This document shows, piece after piece, positions 1-6,348 of a stretch of DNA of 7,904 nt (within the stretch, counting starts at the first letter, position 1; the number at the start of each line of letters is the position of its first letter). The notes below the pieces were generated by a model. It made no database searches. It had not been told where the DNA came from and saw only the letters and a program-made list of their open reading frames with translations. The position numbers were made by a program, and so were the translations under genes. The stretch spans positions 1 through 7,904 of the forward strand of contig CAMCNE010000102.1 in assembly GCA_945875935.1 (NCBI GenBank), in the 5' to 3' direction. Origin of the DNA: Bordetella parapertussis. Its GTDB lineage: Bacteria; Pseudomonadota; Gammaproteobacteria; Burkholderiales; Burkholderiaceae_C.

Positions 1-1
1 C

Positions 2-847
2 AACAGGCCGGATGTGGTTCATGTTCACACGCAGTCGATCGCGCTGCTGTCGGCAGACCTGCTTCGCTCGGTGCCATCGGTTGTCTCGCTCGACTGCACG
101 AGCGCACTGCTGGCCCGTTTGCACCGTGCGCCGGCCCAGCGGACCTACCGTCCCATCATCCAACTTGAACGCGATTGCTTTTTGGCGGCGTCGCACATCG
201 TGTGCTGGTCCGAGACCGCCCGCGCATCGGTGATTGACGATTACGGCATTGATCCAAACCGGGTGAGTGTGGTGCGGCCCGGCGTTTCCAGCCGCGCCTT
301 GCCGCCGCGCCGGCTGGATCTGCCACCTGGCAAGCTCAGGCTGCTTTTCGTGGGCAATGACTTCGAGCGCAAGGGCGGGCATGACCTGGTGTCTGTGTTT
401 CGCGATCACTTGCAAGGCAGTTGCGTGCTCGACGTGGTGAGCAATGGCATCGGTGCCTTGCCTCAGATCGACGGACTGCATCTTCACAAGGGCTTGGGCC
501 CCACATCGGCCACGCTGCAGCAGCTGTACGCCGACGCCGATGTGTTCGTCATGCCCACTTACGAAGATGCATTCGGTCTGGTCTATGTCGAGGCGATGGC
601 TTCGGGCCTGCCGTGCATCGGCAGCGATGTGCTGGCCGTGCCCGAACTGGTGCAGCATGGGGTGACGGGGCTGACAGTGCGGGCTGGCGATCTGGGGCAG
701 CTGCGCTCGGCGATCGAGACCTTGCGTGATGACCCGGCCTTGCGTGAGCGCCTGTCGGTTGCGGGCCGGCGCTTCGTGGCCGACGAATGCGATGCGGCTG
801 TCAACCGCGGGCGCTTGGCATCTATTTTTCGGTGCGTGGCCCAGTGA
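2..847 (+). CDS. GT4-family glycosyltransferase, C-terminal part (5' end outside window)
   Basis: This is a retaining, nucleotide-sugar-dependent glycosyltransferase of the GT4 / 'glycosyl transferases group 1' type, expected at the cytoplasmic face of the inner membrane. The frame is open to the left edge, where the peptide begins NRPDVVHVHT, a typical N-domain strand. The GTG at 14 is therefore an internal Val codon and not the start. The visible 281 residues compare with about 370-400 in the family, so roughly the first 80-110 are missing. The interdomain segment has the usual form (SETARASVIDDYGI followed by VSVVRPGV). The C-domain opens with KLRLLFVGNDFERKGG and carries the donor-site segment DAFGLVYVEAMASG near 565-609, then the usual EL-x4-GVTGL element. 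The first acidic residue of the EX7E motif is Asp here (D-x7-E), with a Glu just before it. The FkbM gene follows after 40 bp on the same strand. Donor and acceptor sugars cannot be told from sequence. Confidence 0.9.
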   Translation, partial: NRPDVVHVHTQSIALLSADLLRSVPSVVSLDCTSALLARLHRAPAQRTYRPIIQLERDCFLAASHIVCWSETARASVIDDYGIDPNRVSVVRPGVSSRALPPRRLDLPPGKLRLLFVGNDFERKGGHDLVSVFRDHLQGSCVLDVVSNGIGALPQIDGLHLHKGLGPTSATLQQLYADADVFVMPTYEDAFGLVYVEAMASGLPCIGSDVLAVPELVQHGVTGLTVRAGDLGQLRSAIETLRDDPALRERLSVAGRRFVADECDAAVNRGRLASIFRCVAQ

Positions 848-876
848 AGCAACCCGAAGTCACCACATCAACAACC

Positions 877-882
877 GGGAGA
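877..882 (+). promoter_or_regulatory. Shine-Dalgarno for the FkbM gene
   Basis: GGGAGA lies 5 bases before ATG 888. It decides the start against the longer open frame that begins at 726 inside the glycosyltransferase gene. Confidence 0.7.
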
Positions 883-887
883 CAGCG

Positions 888-1673
888 ATGTCCATCTTGA
901 GAAGCCTGCTCCAGGGGGCGATCCGTCGCGGCCTGTCATGGGAGGTGATGCGTGTTGGCGAGAACGCCTACGCCGCCACGCCCACGGCCTTGCTGCATGA
1001 AGCGTGGTTCAGCCTCGAGGTTCAGCGGCACAACCTGATGCAGCGCAAGGCGGTCGATCTCGTCATCGACGTCGGAGCCAATGTGGGGCAGTTCGGGTGC
1101 GCCATCCGGCGAAAGTACGCCGGAGAACTGATCTCGTTCGAGCCATCTTCCGGCCCCTTCGAAAAGTTGCGCGAAGCTGCTGCATCCGACCCCTTGTGGC
1201 ATGTCCAGAACATGGCTCTGGGTGCTCAGGAAGACGAGCTTGAGCTGAAGATCGCACCGCTGTCGGTGTTGAATTCCTTTCTTTCGCCGAGTGCACTCAG
1301 CCACGCCACGTTTGGTGAGCGGTCCGCGCCGAGTGCTTGCGAGACGGTGCGGGTCAGGCGCATGGACGAGGCGCTGGAAGACGTGGTCGCGAATGCGGCG
1401 GGGCGCAGGTTGTTCGTGAAGCTCGACACCCAGGGCTTTGATTTGCAGGTCTTCAAGGGCATGCAGGGCGTCCTCGATTCGGTGGTGATGCTGCAGGCTG
1501 AGGTGTCGCTTCGTTCAATCTACGACGGCATGCCGGGGTGGCTGGAAAGTCTGGCGGTGTACGAGTCCGCCGGTTTCCGTGTGGCGGGCCTGTTCCCCGC
1601 CGTTTGCGACGACCAGGGAATGCCGATGGAGTACGACTGTCTGATGTTTCGTGAGGAGACCGCTGCGGGCTGA
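888..1673 (+). CDS. FkbM-family SAM-dependent methyltransferase
   Basis: This 261-aa protein is predicted to transfer a methyl group from S-adenosylmethionine to a hydroxyl, probably on a sugar given its neighbours. The Rossmann motif I, VIDVGANVGQFG, lies at residues 59-70, and the acidic end of strand 2, ISFEPS, at 82-87. The family-typical NSFL stretch lies at 129-132 and KLDTQGFDLQVFKGM at 178-192. The length and order of these blocks fit the FkbM domain. An N-terminal extension of about 55 residues is mostly helical and not obviously membrane-spanning. The frame is open upstream to 726, but ATG 888 is chosen because it has a clear Shine-Dalgarno (GGGAGA at 877-882), and an earlier start would overlap the glycosyltransferase. 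The acyltransferase gene follows after 63 bp. Which sugar and position are methylated is unknown; FkbM proteins are also annotated with other acceptors, so the glycan target is inference from context. Confidence 0.9.
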   Translation: MSILRSLLQGAIRRGLSWEVMRVGENAYAATPTALLHEAWFSLEVQRHNLMQRKAVDLVIDVGANVGQFGCAIRRKYAGELISFEPSSGPFEKLREAAASDPLWHVQNMALGAQEDELELKIAPLSVLNSFLSPSALSHATFGERSAPSACETVRVRRMDEALEDVVANAAGRRLFVKLDTQGFDLQVFKGMQGVLDSVVMLQAEVSLRSIYDGMPGWLESLAVYESAGFRVAGLFPAVCDDQGMPMEYDCLMFREETAAG

Positions 1674-1736
1674 GGCTGCGAAGCGGCTGTGCGGTGCCAA
1701 GCGCCCATGCCGCATCTTCGTTCCTGTGGTGACGAC

Positions 1737-2813
1737 ATGAGTCAAACGCACAAAACGGCTGAGACGGCCACGCCGCGCCACGCACCCTATGAATCGCTGA
1801 ATGTGGTTCGAGTGGTGCTGGCGCTTTTGGTGCTGGGCTATCACGCGGGCGGCACTGTGGCGCTCGAAAAGTATTTTTCGGTCTCCGCGTTTGACCACCT
1901 GCTGGGCTTTGTGGGTGGCCCCGCGGTCGCCCTGTTTTTTGTGCTGAGCGGCTTTGTGATGCAGTTGGCCCACGGCAAATACATCGGCCAATTCGACCAG
2001 TGCAAGCCCTACTTCTGGCGGCGCTTTGTACGGGTGTTCCCGACCTACTGGGCCGTGCTGCTGATGGTGCTGCTCGCCTCGCTGGTTGTTCCGGCCGATG
2101 TGCCGGGCGACGTGTGGTCCATTTTGAAGATGCTGCTGCTGATCCCGCAATCACAGGGCGCAGGCGGCCCGCCCGGCTCGCCGTTGATCGTTGTGGCCTG
2201 GACGCTGCAGTACGAGGTCGTTTTTTATCTGGTGTTTGGGGCGTGGATCGCCAGTCGAGCGCTCGGTGCGGCCATCAGCTTGCTGTTGGTGCTGAACGCG
2301 GCAGACTGCGCATCGGGCGAGTGCGGGCCTTACCGGGAGTTCCTGAGCGCGCTGCCCATGGTTTACTTTTTGGTGGGGGTGGTGGCGGCCTGGGTCGCCC
2401 TACGGTTGCCCCGCTTGCGCGCGGCGATGCCGATCATGTGGCTGGCTCTGGCGTGCTACGTGGCCGTTGCATTCATGCGGCCTGTGTCCGATGGGCAGTG
2501 GACATGGCTTCAGTCGGGTTTGCTGTGCGTTGGCCTGGCCGGCGTGATCCTGGTGTGCCTGGTCAACGCCGAGGATGCTCGAGCGCAGCGCAGCCCCACG
2601 GTGTGGGTGCAGCGGCTGAGCGAGTCGTCGTATGCGCTGTACCTGCTGCACTTTCCGATCATCAGCTTGCTGTGCAAGCTTGTGGTGCTGGCTGGGTTGC
2701 CAGCCGCGGTGGGGGCGACGCTGGCGTTCGTGCTGTCATTCGTGGTCAGCATCGTCGCCGCGCTGGTGTTCCATGCGTACGTCGAGCGCAGGCTCGTGGC
2801 GTGGCTGAAATGA
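1737..2813 (+). CDS. Acyltransferase-3 (AT3) integral membrane protein, copy a
   Basis: This 358-aa polytopic inner-membrane protein should move an acyl group, usually acetyl from a cytoplasmic donor, towards a glycan. It has the AT3 landmarks: Arg25 and His36 in the first helix with R-x10-H spacing; FFVLSGFVM at 67-75; the basic loop RRFVRVFPTYW at 95-105; WTLQYEVVFYL at 155-165 with Glu160; and SYALYLLHFPI at 298-308. Length is normal for a stand-alone AT3 without an SGNH domain. It ends ERRLVAWLK just after the last core helix. Start ATG 1737 aligns with the start region of copy b and has a weak GGTGA upstream. ATG 1707 and GTG 1689 in the same frame have no better ribosome site. The stop overlaps the start of copy b (ATGA, 2810-2813). 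The acyl group and target are unknown. Classification as AT3 is firm; the exact start is less so. Confidence 0.92.
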   Translation: MSQTHKTAETATPRHAPYESLNVVRVVLALLVLGYHAGGTVALEKYFSVSAFDHLLGFVGGPAVALFFVLSGFVMQLAHGKYIGQFDQCKPYFWRRFVRVFPTYWAVLLMVLLASLVVPADVPGDVWSILKMLLLIPQSQGAGGPPGSPLIVVAWTLQYEVVFYLVFGAWIASRALGAAISLLLVLNAADCASGECGPYREFLSALPMVYFLVGVVAAWVALRLPRLRAAMPIMWLALACYVAVAFMRPVSDGQWTWLQSGLLCVGLAGVILVCLVNAEDARAQRSPTVWVQRLSESSYALYLLHFPIISLLCKLVVLAGLPAAVGATLAFVLSFVVSIVAALVFHAYVERRLVAWLK

Positions 2814-3916
2814 CGACAACCATGCCCGCCACGACCGCGCCACCGACAAGCCAAACGACGCCCGCCGATGTCTCGTCTGCGCGCCGCGCGCCCTACCAAT
2901 CGCTGAACGTGGTTCGCGTGGTACTGGCGCTTTTGGTGCTGGGCTATCACGCGGGCGGCACGATTGCGCTCGAGAAGTATTTTTCGATCGCCACGTTTGA
3001 GCACCTGTTGGGTTTTGGCGGCAACCGCGTGGCGTTTTTCTTTGTGCTCAGCGGCTTCGTGATGAAGCTGGCTTACGGCAAGTACATCGGCCAGATCGAC
3101 AAGTGCCGGCCCTACCTGTGGCGGCGGTTCGTGCGGGTGTTTCCAACCTACTGGGTCGTGTTGCTGATGGTCTTCCTCGCTTCGATGGTGTTTCCGGCTG
3201 ATGTGCCCGGCGACATCTGGTCGGTCCTGAAGATGCTGCTGCTGATCCCTCAATCGCATGGTGCTGGGGGCCCTCACGGGGCGCCTTTGCTCATCGTGGC
3301 CTGGACCATGCACTACGAGATCGTGTTCTATCTGGTGCTGGGCGCCTGGATTGCCAGCCGGGTGCTGGGGGCCACGATCAGCGTGCTGCTTGTGATCAAT
3401 GCGGCCGACTGCGCCTCGGGTGGGTGCGGGCCTTACCGCGACTTTCTGAGCGGGCTGCCGATGGCTTATTTCGTGGTGGGTGTGGCGGCGGCCTGGGCCG
3501 TGAGAAGACTGCCGACCTTGCCCGCGGCGATGCCCATCATGTGGCTGGCGCTGGCGGGCTACGTGCTCATTGCGCTCATGCCGCAGCTGTCTGATGGGCA
3601 GTGGGTCTGGCCCCACTCGGGCTTGCTGTCCGTGGGCCTGGCCGGTGTGATTCTGGTGTGCCTGGTCAACGCCGAGGAGGCGAGACCGCAGCGCAGCTCA
3701 AGCGCCTGGGTGCAGCGGCTGAGCGATGCGTCGTACGCGCTGTACCTGCTGCACTTTCCGATCATCAGCCTGGTGTGCAAGCTGCTGATGCTGGCGGGCT
3801 TGCAGGGTGTTGTGGGCGCCACGCTGGCGTTGGTGCTGTCGTTCGTTGTCAGCATCGCTGCGGCGCTGGCGTTCAATGTCTACATCGAGCGCAGGCTCGT
3901 GGCGTGGCTGAAATGA
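2810..3916 (+). CDS. Acyltransferase-3 (AT3) integral membrane protein, copy b
   Basis: This 368-aa protein is a tandem paralogue of the preceding gene. A hand alignment from APY(E/Q)SLNVVRV to the C-terminus gives about 267 identities in 343 columns (78%) with a single one-residue gap. All AT3 landmarks are kept: Arg36/His47, FFVLSGFVM 77-85, RRFVRVFPTYW 105-115, WTMHYEIVFYL 165-175 with Glu170, and SYALYLLHFPI 308-318. The substitutions are mostly conservative, so both copies look functional. The cytoplasmic N-terminal tail is about 10 residues longer than in copy a, rich in Thr/Pro/Ala and unlike it. ATG 2810 overlaps the upstream stop and lacks its own ribosome site, which points to reinitiation. 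ATG 2822 (residue 5) aligns better with the start of copy a and may be the ancestral start. The stop overlaps the SGNH gene start (ATGA, 3913-3916). Whether the copies differ in donor or acceptor cannot be read. Confidence 0.92.
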   Translation: MTTTMPATTAPPTSQTTPADVSSARRAPYQSLNVVRVVLALLVLGYHAGGTIALEKYFSIATFEHLLGFGGNRVAFFFVLSGFVMKLAYGKYIGQIDKCRPYLWRRFVRVFPTYWVVLLMVFLASMVFPADVPGDIWSVLKMLLLIPQSHGAGGPHGAPLLIVAWTMHYEIVFYLVLGAWIASRVLGATISVLLVINAADCASGGCGPYRDFLSGLPMAYFVVGVAAAWAVRRLPTLPAAMPIMWLALAGYVLIALMPQLSDGQWVWPHSGLLSVGLAGVILVCLVNAEEARPQRSSSAWVQRLSDASYALYLLHFPIISLVCKLLMLAGLQGVVGATLALVLSFVVSIAAALAFNVYIERRLVAWLK

Positions 3917-4845
3917 CCAGAAGCAACGTTCGCCGCACCCGCTGGGTCCGTGTGGCCCTGGGGCTGGTCGCCTTGCTGGGATTGACGGAATTGGGGCTGC
4001 GTGTGGCGGGTCTGGGGGAGTTTCCGACCTACCTGAAGGACGACCACTTTGGCTACATCCCCAAGCCCGATCAAGCGGGGCGCTTTTTGGATCGCAACGA
4101 GTGGGTGTTCAACGACCGCAGCATGGGCGTGGCCACGCCATGGCAGGCCAGCGACCGCACCGATGTTTTGCTGGTGGGCAACAGCATCGTGCTGGGTGGC
4201 AATGCTTACAACCAGCCCGACAAGCTCGCGCCCCTCATGCAGTCAAAACTGAGCGCGTCGTGCTCGGTGTGGCCGGTGGCCGCAGGCGGCTGGGCCACCG
4301 TCAACGAGTTTCGCTACTTGGATCGCCGAACTGACGTTGTGGCGGGCGCCGACTTCTTTGTTTGGGAATACATGGCCCACCAGATGGGCGGGTTGGCCAA
4401 GTGGTCGCGACCGACCCTTCACCCGTTGGAGCGGCCGCTGTGGCTCACCGGCTATGTGGTGGGCAAGGCGCTCGATCAGCGTTTCCCGACCGCGGCCCGG
4501 TTCGAGGTGAAAGCCCCGAGCGATGAGGCGCCGTATTTCGCCGAGTTCGAAGCCATGCTCGAGCGCCTGACACAGGCCAGCGGCCGCCGTCCCGCAGGCG
4601 TGATCTTCTTGTATCCCGACTTGAATCAGCTTGAGATGGCGCGGGCCGGTAAAGAGTGGTTGCCCGATCGGGCTGAAGTGCAGCGCGTGGCGGCTCGCCA
4701 TGGCGTGGTGCTCATCGACCTGGCCGCCATGCCTCAATGGAAGCCAGCGCTCTACAAAGATGGGGTCCATCCAAGCATCGAGGGCAACGCGGTGTTGGCG
4801 ACCATTTTGGCCAGCGAGATACGCCGACTCGCGCACGGTTGCTGA
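3913..4845 (+). CDS. Membrane-anchored SGNH/GDSL hydrolase-like protein
   Basis: This 310-aa protein has a basic N-terminus (RSNVRRTRWVR) followed by one hydrophobic helix at about residues 12-34, then a soluble domain, so it is probably anchored in the inner membrane with the domain in the periplasm. SGNH blocks are visible. Block I is VLLVGNSIVLGG at 85-96, with candidate nucleophile Ser91 (GNS in place of GDS). A Gly-rich turn AAGGW at 123-127 fits block II. Block V is DGVH at 283-286, giving the Asp-x2-His pair Asp283/His286. Block III, normally GxND, appears as VWEYM at 150-154 with no Asn. SGNH domains paired with AT3 proteins act as O-acetyl or O-acyl transferases or esterases on glycans. 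The start overlaps the stop of AT3b by ATGA and has no separate ribosome site, which strongly links it to AT3a/b. It is a split counterpart of the AT3-SGNH fusion architecture. It ends 27 bp from the convergent OafA-like gene. Confidence 0.82.
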   Translation: MTRSNVRRTRWVRVALGLVALLGLTELGLRVAGLGEFPTYLKDDHFGYIPKPDQAGRFLDRNEWVFNDRSMGVATPWQASDRTDVLLVGNSIVLGGNAYNQPDKLAPLMQSKLSASCSVWPVAAGGWATVNEFRYLDRRTDVVAGADFFVWEYMAHQMGGLAKWSRPTLHPLERPLWLTGYVVGKALDQRFPTAARFEVKAPSDEAPYFAEFEAMLERLTQASGRRPAGVIFLYPDLNQLEMARAGKEWLPDRAEVQRVAARHGVVLIDLAAMPQWKPALYKDGVHPSIEGNAVLATILASEIRRLAHGC

Positions 4846-4872
4846 ACGGCCCGACGGCCTGCGCACATCGCC

Positions 4873-6123
4873 TCAGAAGGGCGCTCTCTGCATGTCTTGC
4901 GGAAAACTCGCCATCAGCCCGTCGGTGGTCACCACATACCAGCCACACAGCGCCAGCGCCGCCAGCCATGCCAGCGCCGACACAGGCAACCCGCGCTGGT
5001 GTGCGGCTTTTTGCGCCCGCCTGTCGACCAGTTCGTGCGTGAGCGACGCCAGCACCACGCTGGCCGTGAGGATGATCACGCGCAACTCCTGCGACATCGG
5101 AATGCCCAGCACCGCAGGAAAGCACAGCAGCGGCCAGTGCCACAGGTAAAGCGGAAAACTGATCGCCCCGTAAAAGCGCAGCACCGAATTCGACAGCAGC
5201 ACGCGATTGACCCAGCCGAGCGGCCCGGCGGCCAGCAGCGCCATGGTGCCCAGCGTGATCACCAGCGCCCAGCTTGCGGGCAGGTTGGCCGCCCGGTCGA
5301 TGAGCAGCACCGCCGCAGCCAGCAAGGCCACGCCGGCATAAGCCAGCGTATCGCGAGCCCGCTGCGAGGGCAGGGCAGCCCAACGCTGTGTGCCCGAGTC
5401 GTGCATCACAAACGCCAGCAAGCCGCCGAGCATGGGCTCCCACACTCGTGTGAACGGCAGCAGCATGTGAGGTGAGGCGGTCGAAGCGGCCAGCAACACA
5501 TTCAACGAGAACGACAAGATCACCAAGGCGGCGATGACTTGCAGCGTCCACCGACGGTGCCTGAGCACCAACGCCACGACCACAGGCCACATCAGACAGA
5601 ACTGGGCCTCAACGCCCAGCCACCACAGATGAGCGAGCGGGCCCATGTCGACCGGCCGGCTCAGCTGCACAGCGTCTTGCCACAACGCGATGTTCGAGAT
5701 GAAGAGCGACCCGTTCAGCACGCTCGAAGCGATCTCTCGCGCGGCGCTCGGATAAGTGAAAAGCACGCTGAACACCAGCGTGAGCACAAGCACGGTGCCC
5801 AGGGCAGGAACGATGCGCCGCAGACGGTTTGAATAAAAGCCCGAGATGCTCAACGAGCGTGCATCGTGGGCCTTGAGCAGGCTCCGTGTCACGAGGAACC
5901 CCGAGATCACGAAGAACATGTCGGCACCGATGAAGCCTGCCTGCGCCCATTGCGGAAACAGGTGCACCGCCAGCAACGACAGCACGGCCACACCGCGCAG
6001 GCCCTCGATGTCGGCCCGATAGTCGGGCTGCTCGCTCGTACCCGATCCCGTCAGCAAGCCGCGGGCGACGGCCTCGCGAACATTCGCCGGCGCGGGTCTG
6101 GACGAAGTCAGGACTGTGCTCAT
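4873..6123 (-). CDS. OafA/YrhL-like acyltransferase-3 without SGNH domain
   Basis: This 416-aa polytopic membrane protein belongs to the OafA/YrhL branch of AT3, predicted to O-acylate a surface glycan. Landmarks: YRADIEGLRGVAVL with Arg43 and His54 (R-x10-H); GADMFFVISGFLVT at 66-79; FYSNRLRRIVPAL at 96-108; LWWLGVEAQFCLMWP at 166-180 with Glu172; TRVWEPMLGGLLA at 225-237; and SFPLYLWHWPL at 322-332. After the tenth core helix, ending near HELVDRR, there is a further hydrophobic segment (SALAWLAALALCGWYVV) and a short tail ending QRAPF. In fused OafA proteins such a helix leads into a periplasmic SGNH domain, which is absent here; fused members usually exceed 600 aa. An in-frame ATG at 6171 would add 16 residues (MNCLACCLTSC...). 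Neither start has a convincing ribosome site, and 6123 is preferred on the look of the N-terminus. It is only distantly related to AT3a/b. Confidence 0.88.
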   Translation of the reverse strand: MSTVLTSSRPAPANVREAVARGLLTGSGTSEQPDYRADIEGLRGVAVLSLLAVHLFPQWAQAGFIGADMFFVISGFLVTRSLLKAHDARSLSISGFYSNRLRRIVPALGTVLVLTLVFSVLFTYPSAAREIASSVLNGSLFISNIALWQDAVQLSRPVDMGPLAHLWWLGVEAQFCLMWPVVVALVLRHRRWTLQVIAALVILSFSLNVLLAASTASPHMLLPFTRVWEPMLGGLLAFVMHDSGTQRWAALPSQRARDTLAYAGVALLAAAVLLIDRAANLPASWALVITLGTMALLAAGPLGWVNRVLLSNSVLRFYGAISFPLYLWHWPLLCFPAVLGIPMSQELRVIILTASVVLASLTHELVDRRAQKAAHQRGLPVSALAWLAALALCGWYVVTTDGLMASFPQDMQRAPF

Positions 6124-6192
6124 GTTGTGCTGTCTGTCACAGGATGTTAGGCAGCAAGCAAGACAGTTCATCGTGCCAAAGCCCGCCTGGGT

Positions 6193-6240
6193 CTAGCCCG
6201 TTCGCATCATGGGAAGCTGGGGATGATCCGAACGGACTAG
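6193..6240. repeat. Long inverted repeat, 18-bp arms, 12-bp spacer
   Basis: The left arm CTAGCCCGTTCGCATCAT (6193-6210) pairs with the right arm ATGATCCGAACGGACTAG (6223-6240) at 16 of 18 positions. The mismatches are at the 5th and 13th bases of the left arm, and the spacer is 12 bp. It lies between the start of the OafA-like gene (minus) and the small gene (plus). It could be an operator for a dimeric or tetrameric regulator, an RNA hairpin in a 5' leader, or a genome-dispersed repeat. No U-run follows on either strand, so an intrinsic terminator is unlikely. Confidence 0.75.
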
Positions 6241-6284
6241 TAAATACGCTTTGTCTGGCGCCGTGTTTTCATCAAGCCTAGGCA

Positions 6285-6296
6285 GAATCAAGATTC
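6285..6296. repeat. Short dyad GAATC-AA-GATTC
   Basis: This is a perfect 5+5 bp inverted repeat with a 2-bp centre, lying 53 bp before the start of the small plus-strand gene. Just upstream is the 8-bp palindrome GCCTAGGC (6276-6283). Either may be a protein-binding site or chance; with arms this short I give it little weight. Confidence 0.3.
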
Positions 6297-6333
6297 AGAT
6301 GACGGTTGGAGACGGGCTGTAGTGCCTGTCTCT

Positions 6334-6340
6334 GGAAAGG
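6334..6340 (+). promoter_or_regulatory. Shine-Dalgarno for the 76-aa gene
   Basis: GGAAAGG ends 8 bases before ATG 6349. It favours this start over the in-frame GTG at 6322 and supports the small gene being translated. Confidence 0.6.
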
Positions 6341-6348
6341 CCAACGGC

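Larger units (their letters stand above)
1730..3917 (+). repeat. Direct tandem duplication of an AT3 gene (units about 1730-2814 and 2811-3917)
   Basis: The two AT3 genes are diverged direct repeats with an offset of 1106 bp near the start and 1103 bp near the end, a difference of one codon. Long exact tracts remain: 38 bp at 1818-1855 and 2924-2961, and 33 bp at 2782-2814 and 3885-3917. The second tract runs through the stop codon and the ATGA overlap and ends at TGAC. The sequence right after the first unit, TGACGACA at 2811-2818, matches the leader of copy a at 1730-1737. Only TGAC (2811-2814) is shared by both alignments. The boundaries therefore fit unequal recombination at a 4-bp microhomology. 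Confidence 0.85.

Noticed and set aside
1453..2154. Long overlapping minus-strand open frames opposite the FkbM and AT3a genes
   Set aside because: They are low-complexity Arg/Pro/Ser/Gln peptides with no ribosome site or family resemblance, and are shadows of the two real genes.
2000..2809. Upstream extension of the AT3b frame, open from 2000
   Set aside because: The added 270 residues are Gly/Arg/Ala-rich out-of-frame translation of AT3a. Homology to AT3a begins only after 2810.
2510..3616. A 368-codon open frame on the minus strand, opposite the AT3 genes
   Set aside because: It is His/Arg/Gln-rich with no recognisable domain and lies exactly opposite well-supported AT3 genes. GC-rich codon use on the plus strand easily leaves such antisense frames open.
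3601..3912. Upstream extension of the SGNH frame, open from 3601
   Set aside because: The extra residues are the shifted frame of AT3b. The ATGA overlap at 3913 and the basic-plus-hydrophobic N-terminus mark the start.
4243..4866. Lost SGNH domain of the OafA-like gene surviving as a frameshifted minus-strand frame downstream
   Set aside because: The minus-strand open frame there has no SGNH blocks and is the antisense shadow of the plus-strand SGNH gene.
4846..4872. Terminator between the convergent SGNH and OafA-like genes
   Set aside because: Only a 4-bp GGCC/GGCC stem and no U-tract on either strand can be seen, which is too weak to call.
6154..6180. Possible sigma-54 promoter on the minus strand (TGGCACG at 6178-6172)
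   Set aside because: The -12 TTGC should follow after 4 bases, but the sequence there is ACTG. The nearest TTGC (6157-6154) is 14 bases away, too far for a sigma-54 site.
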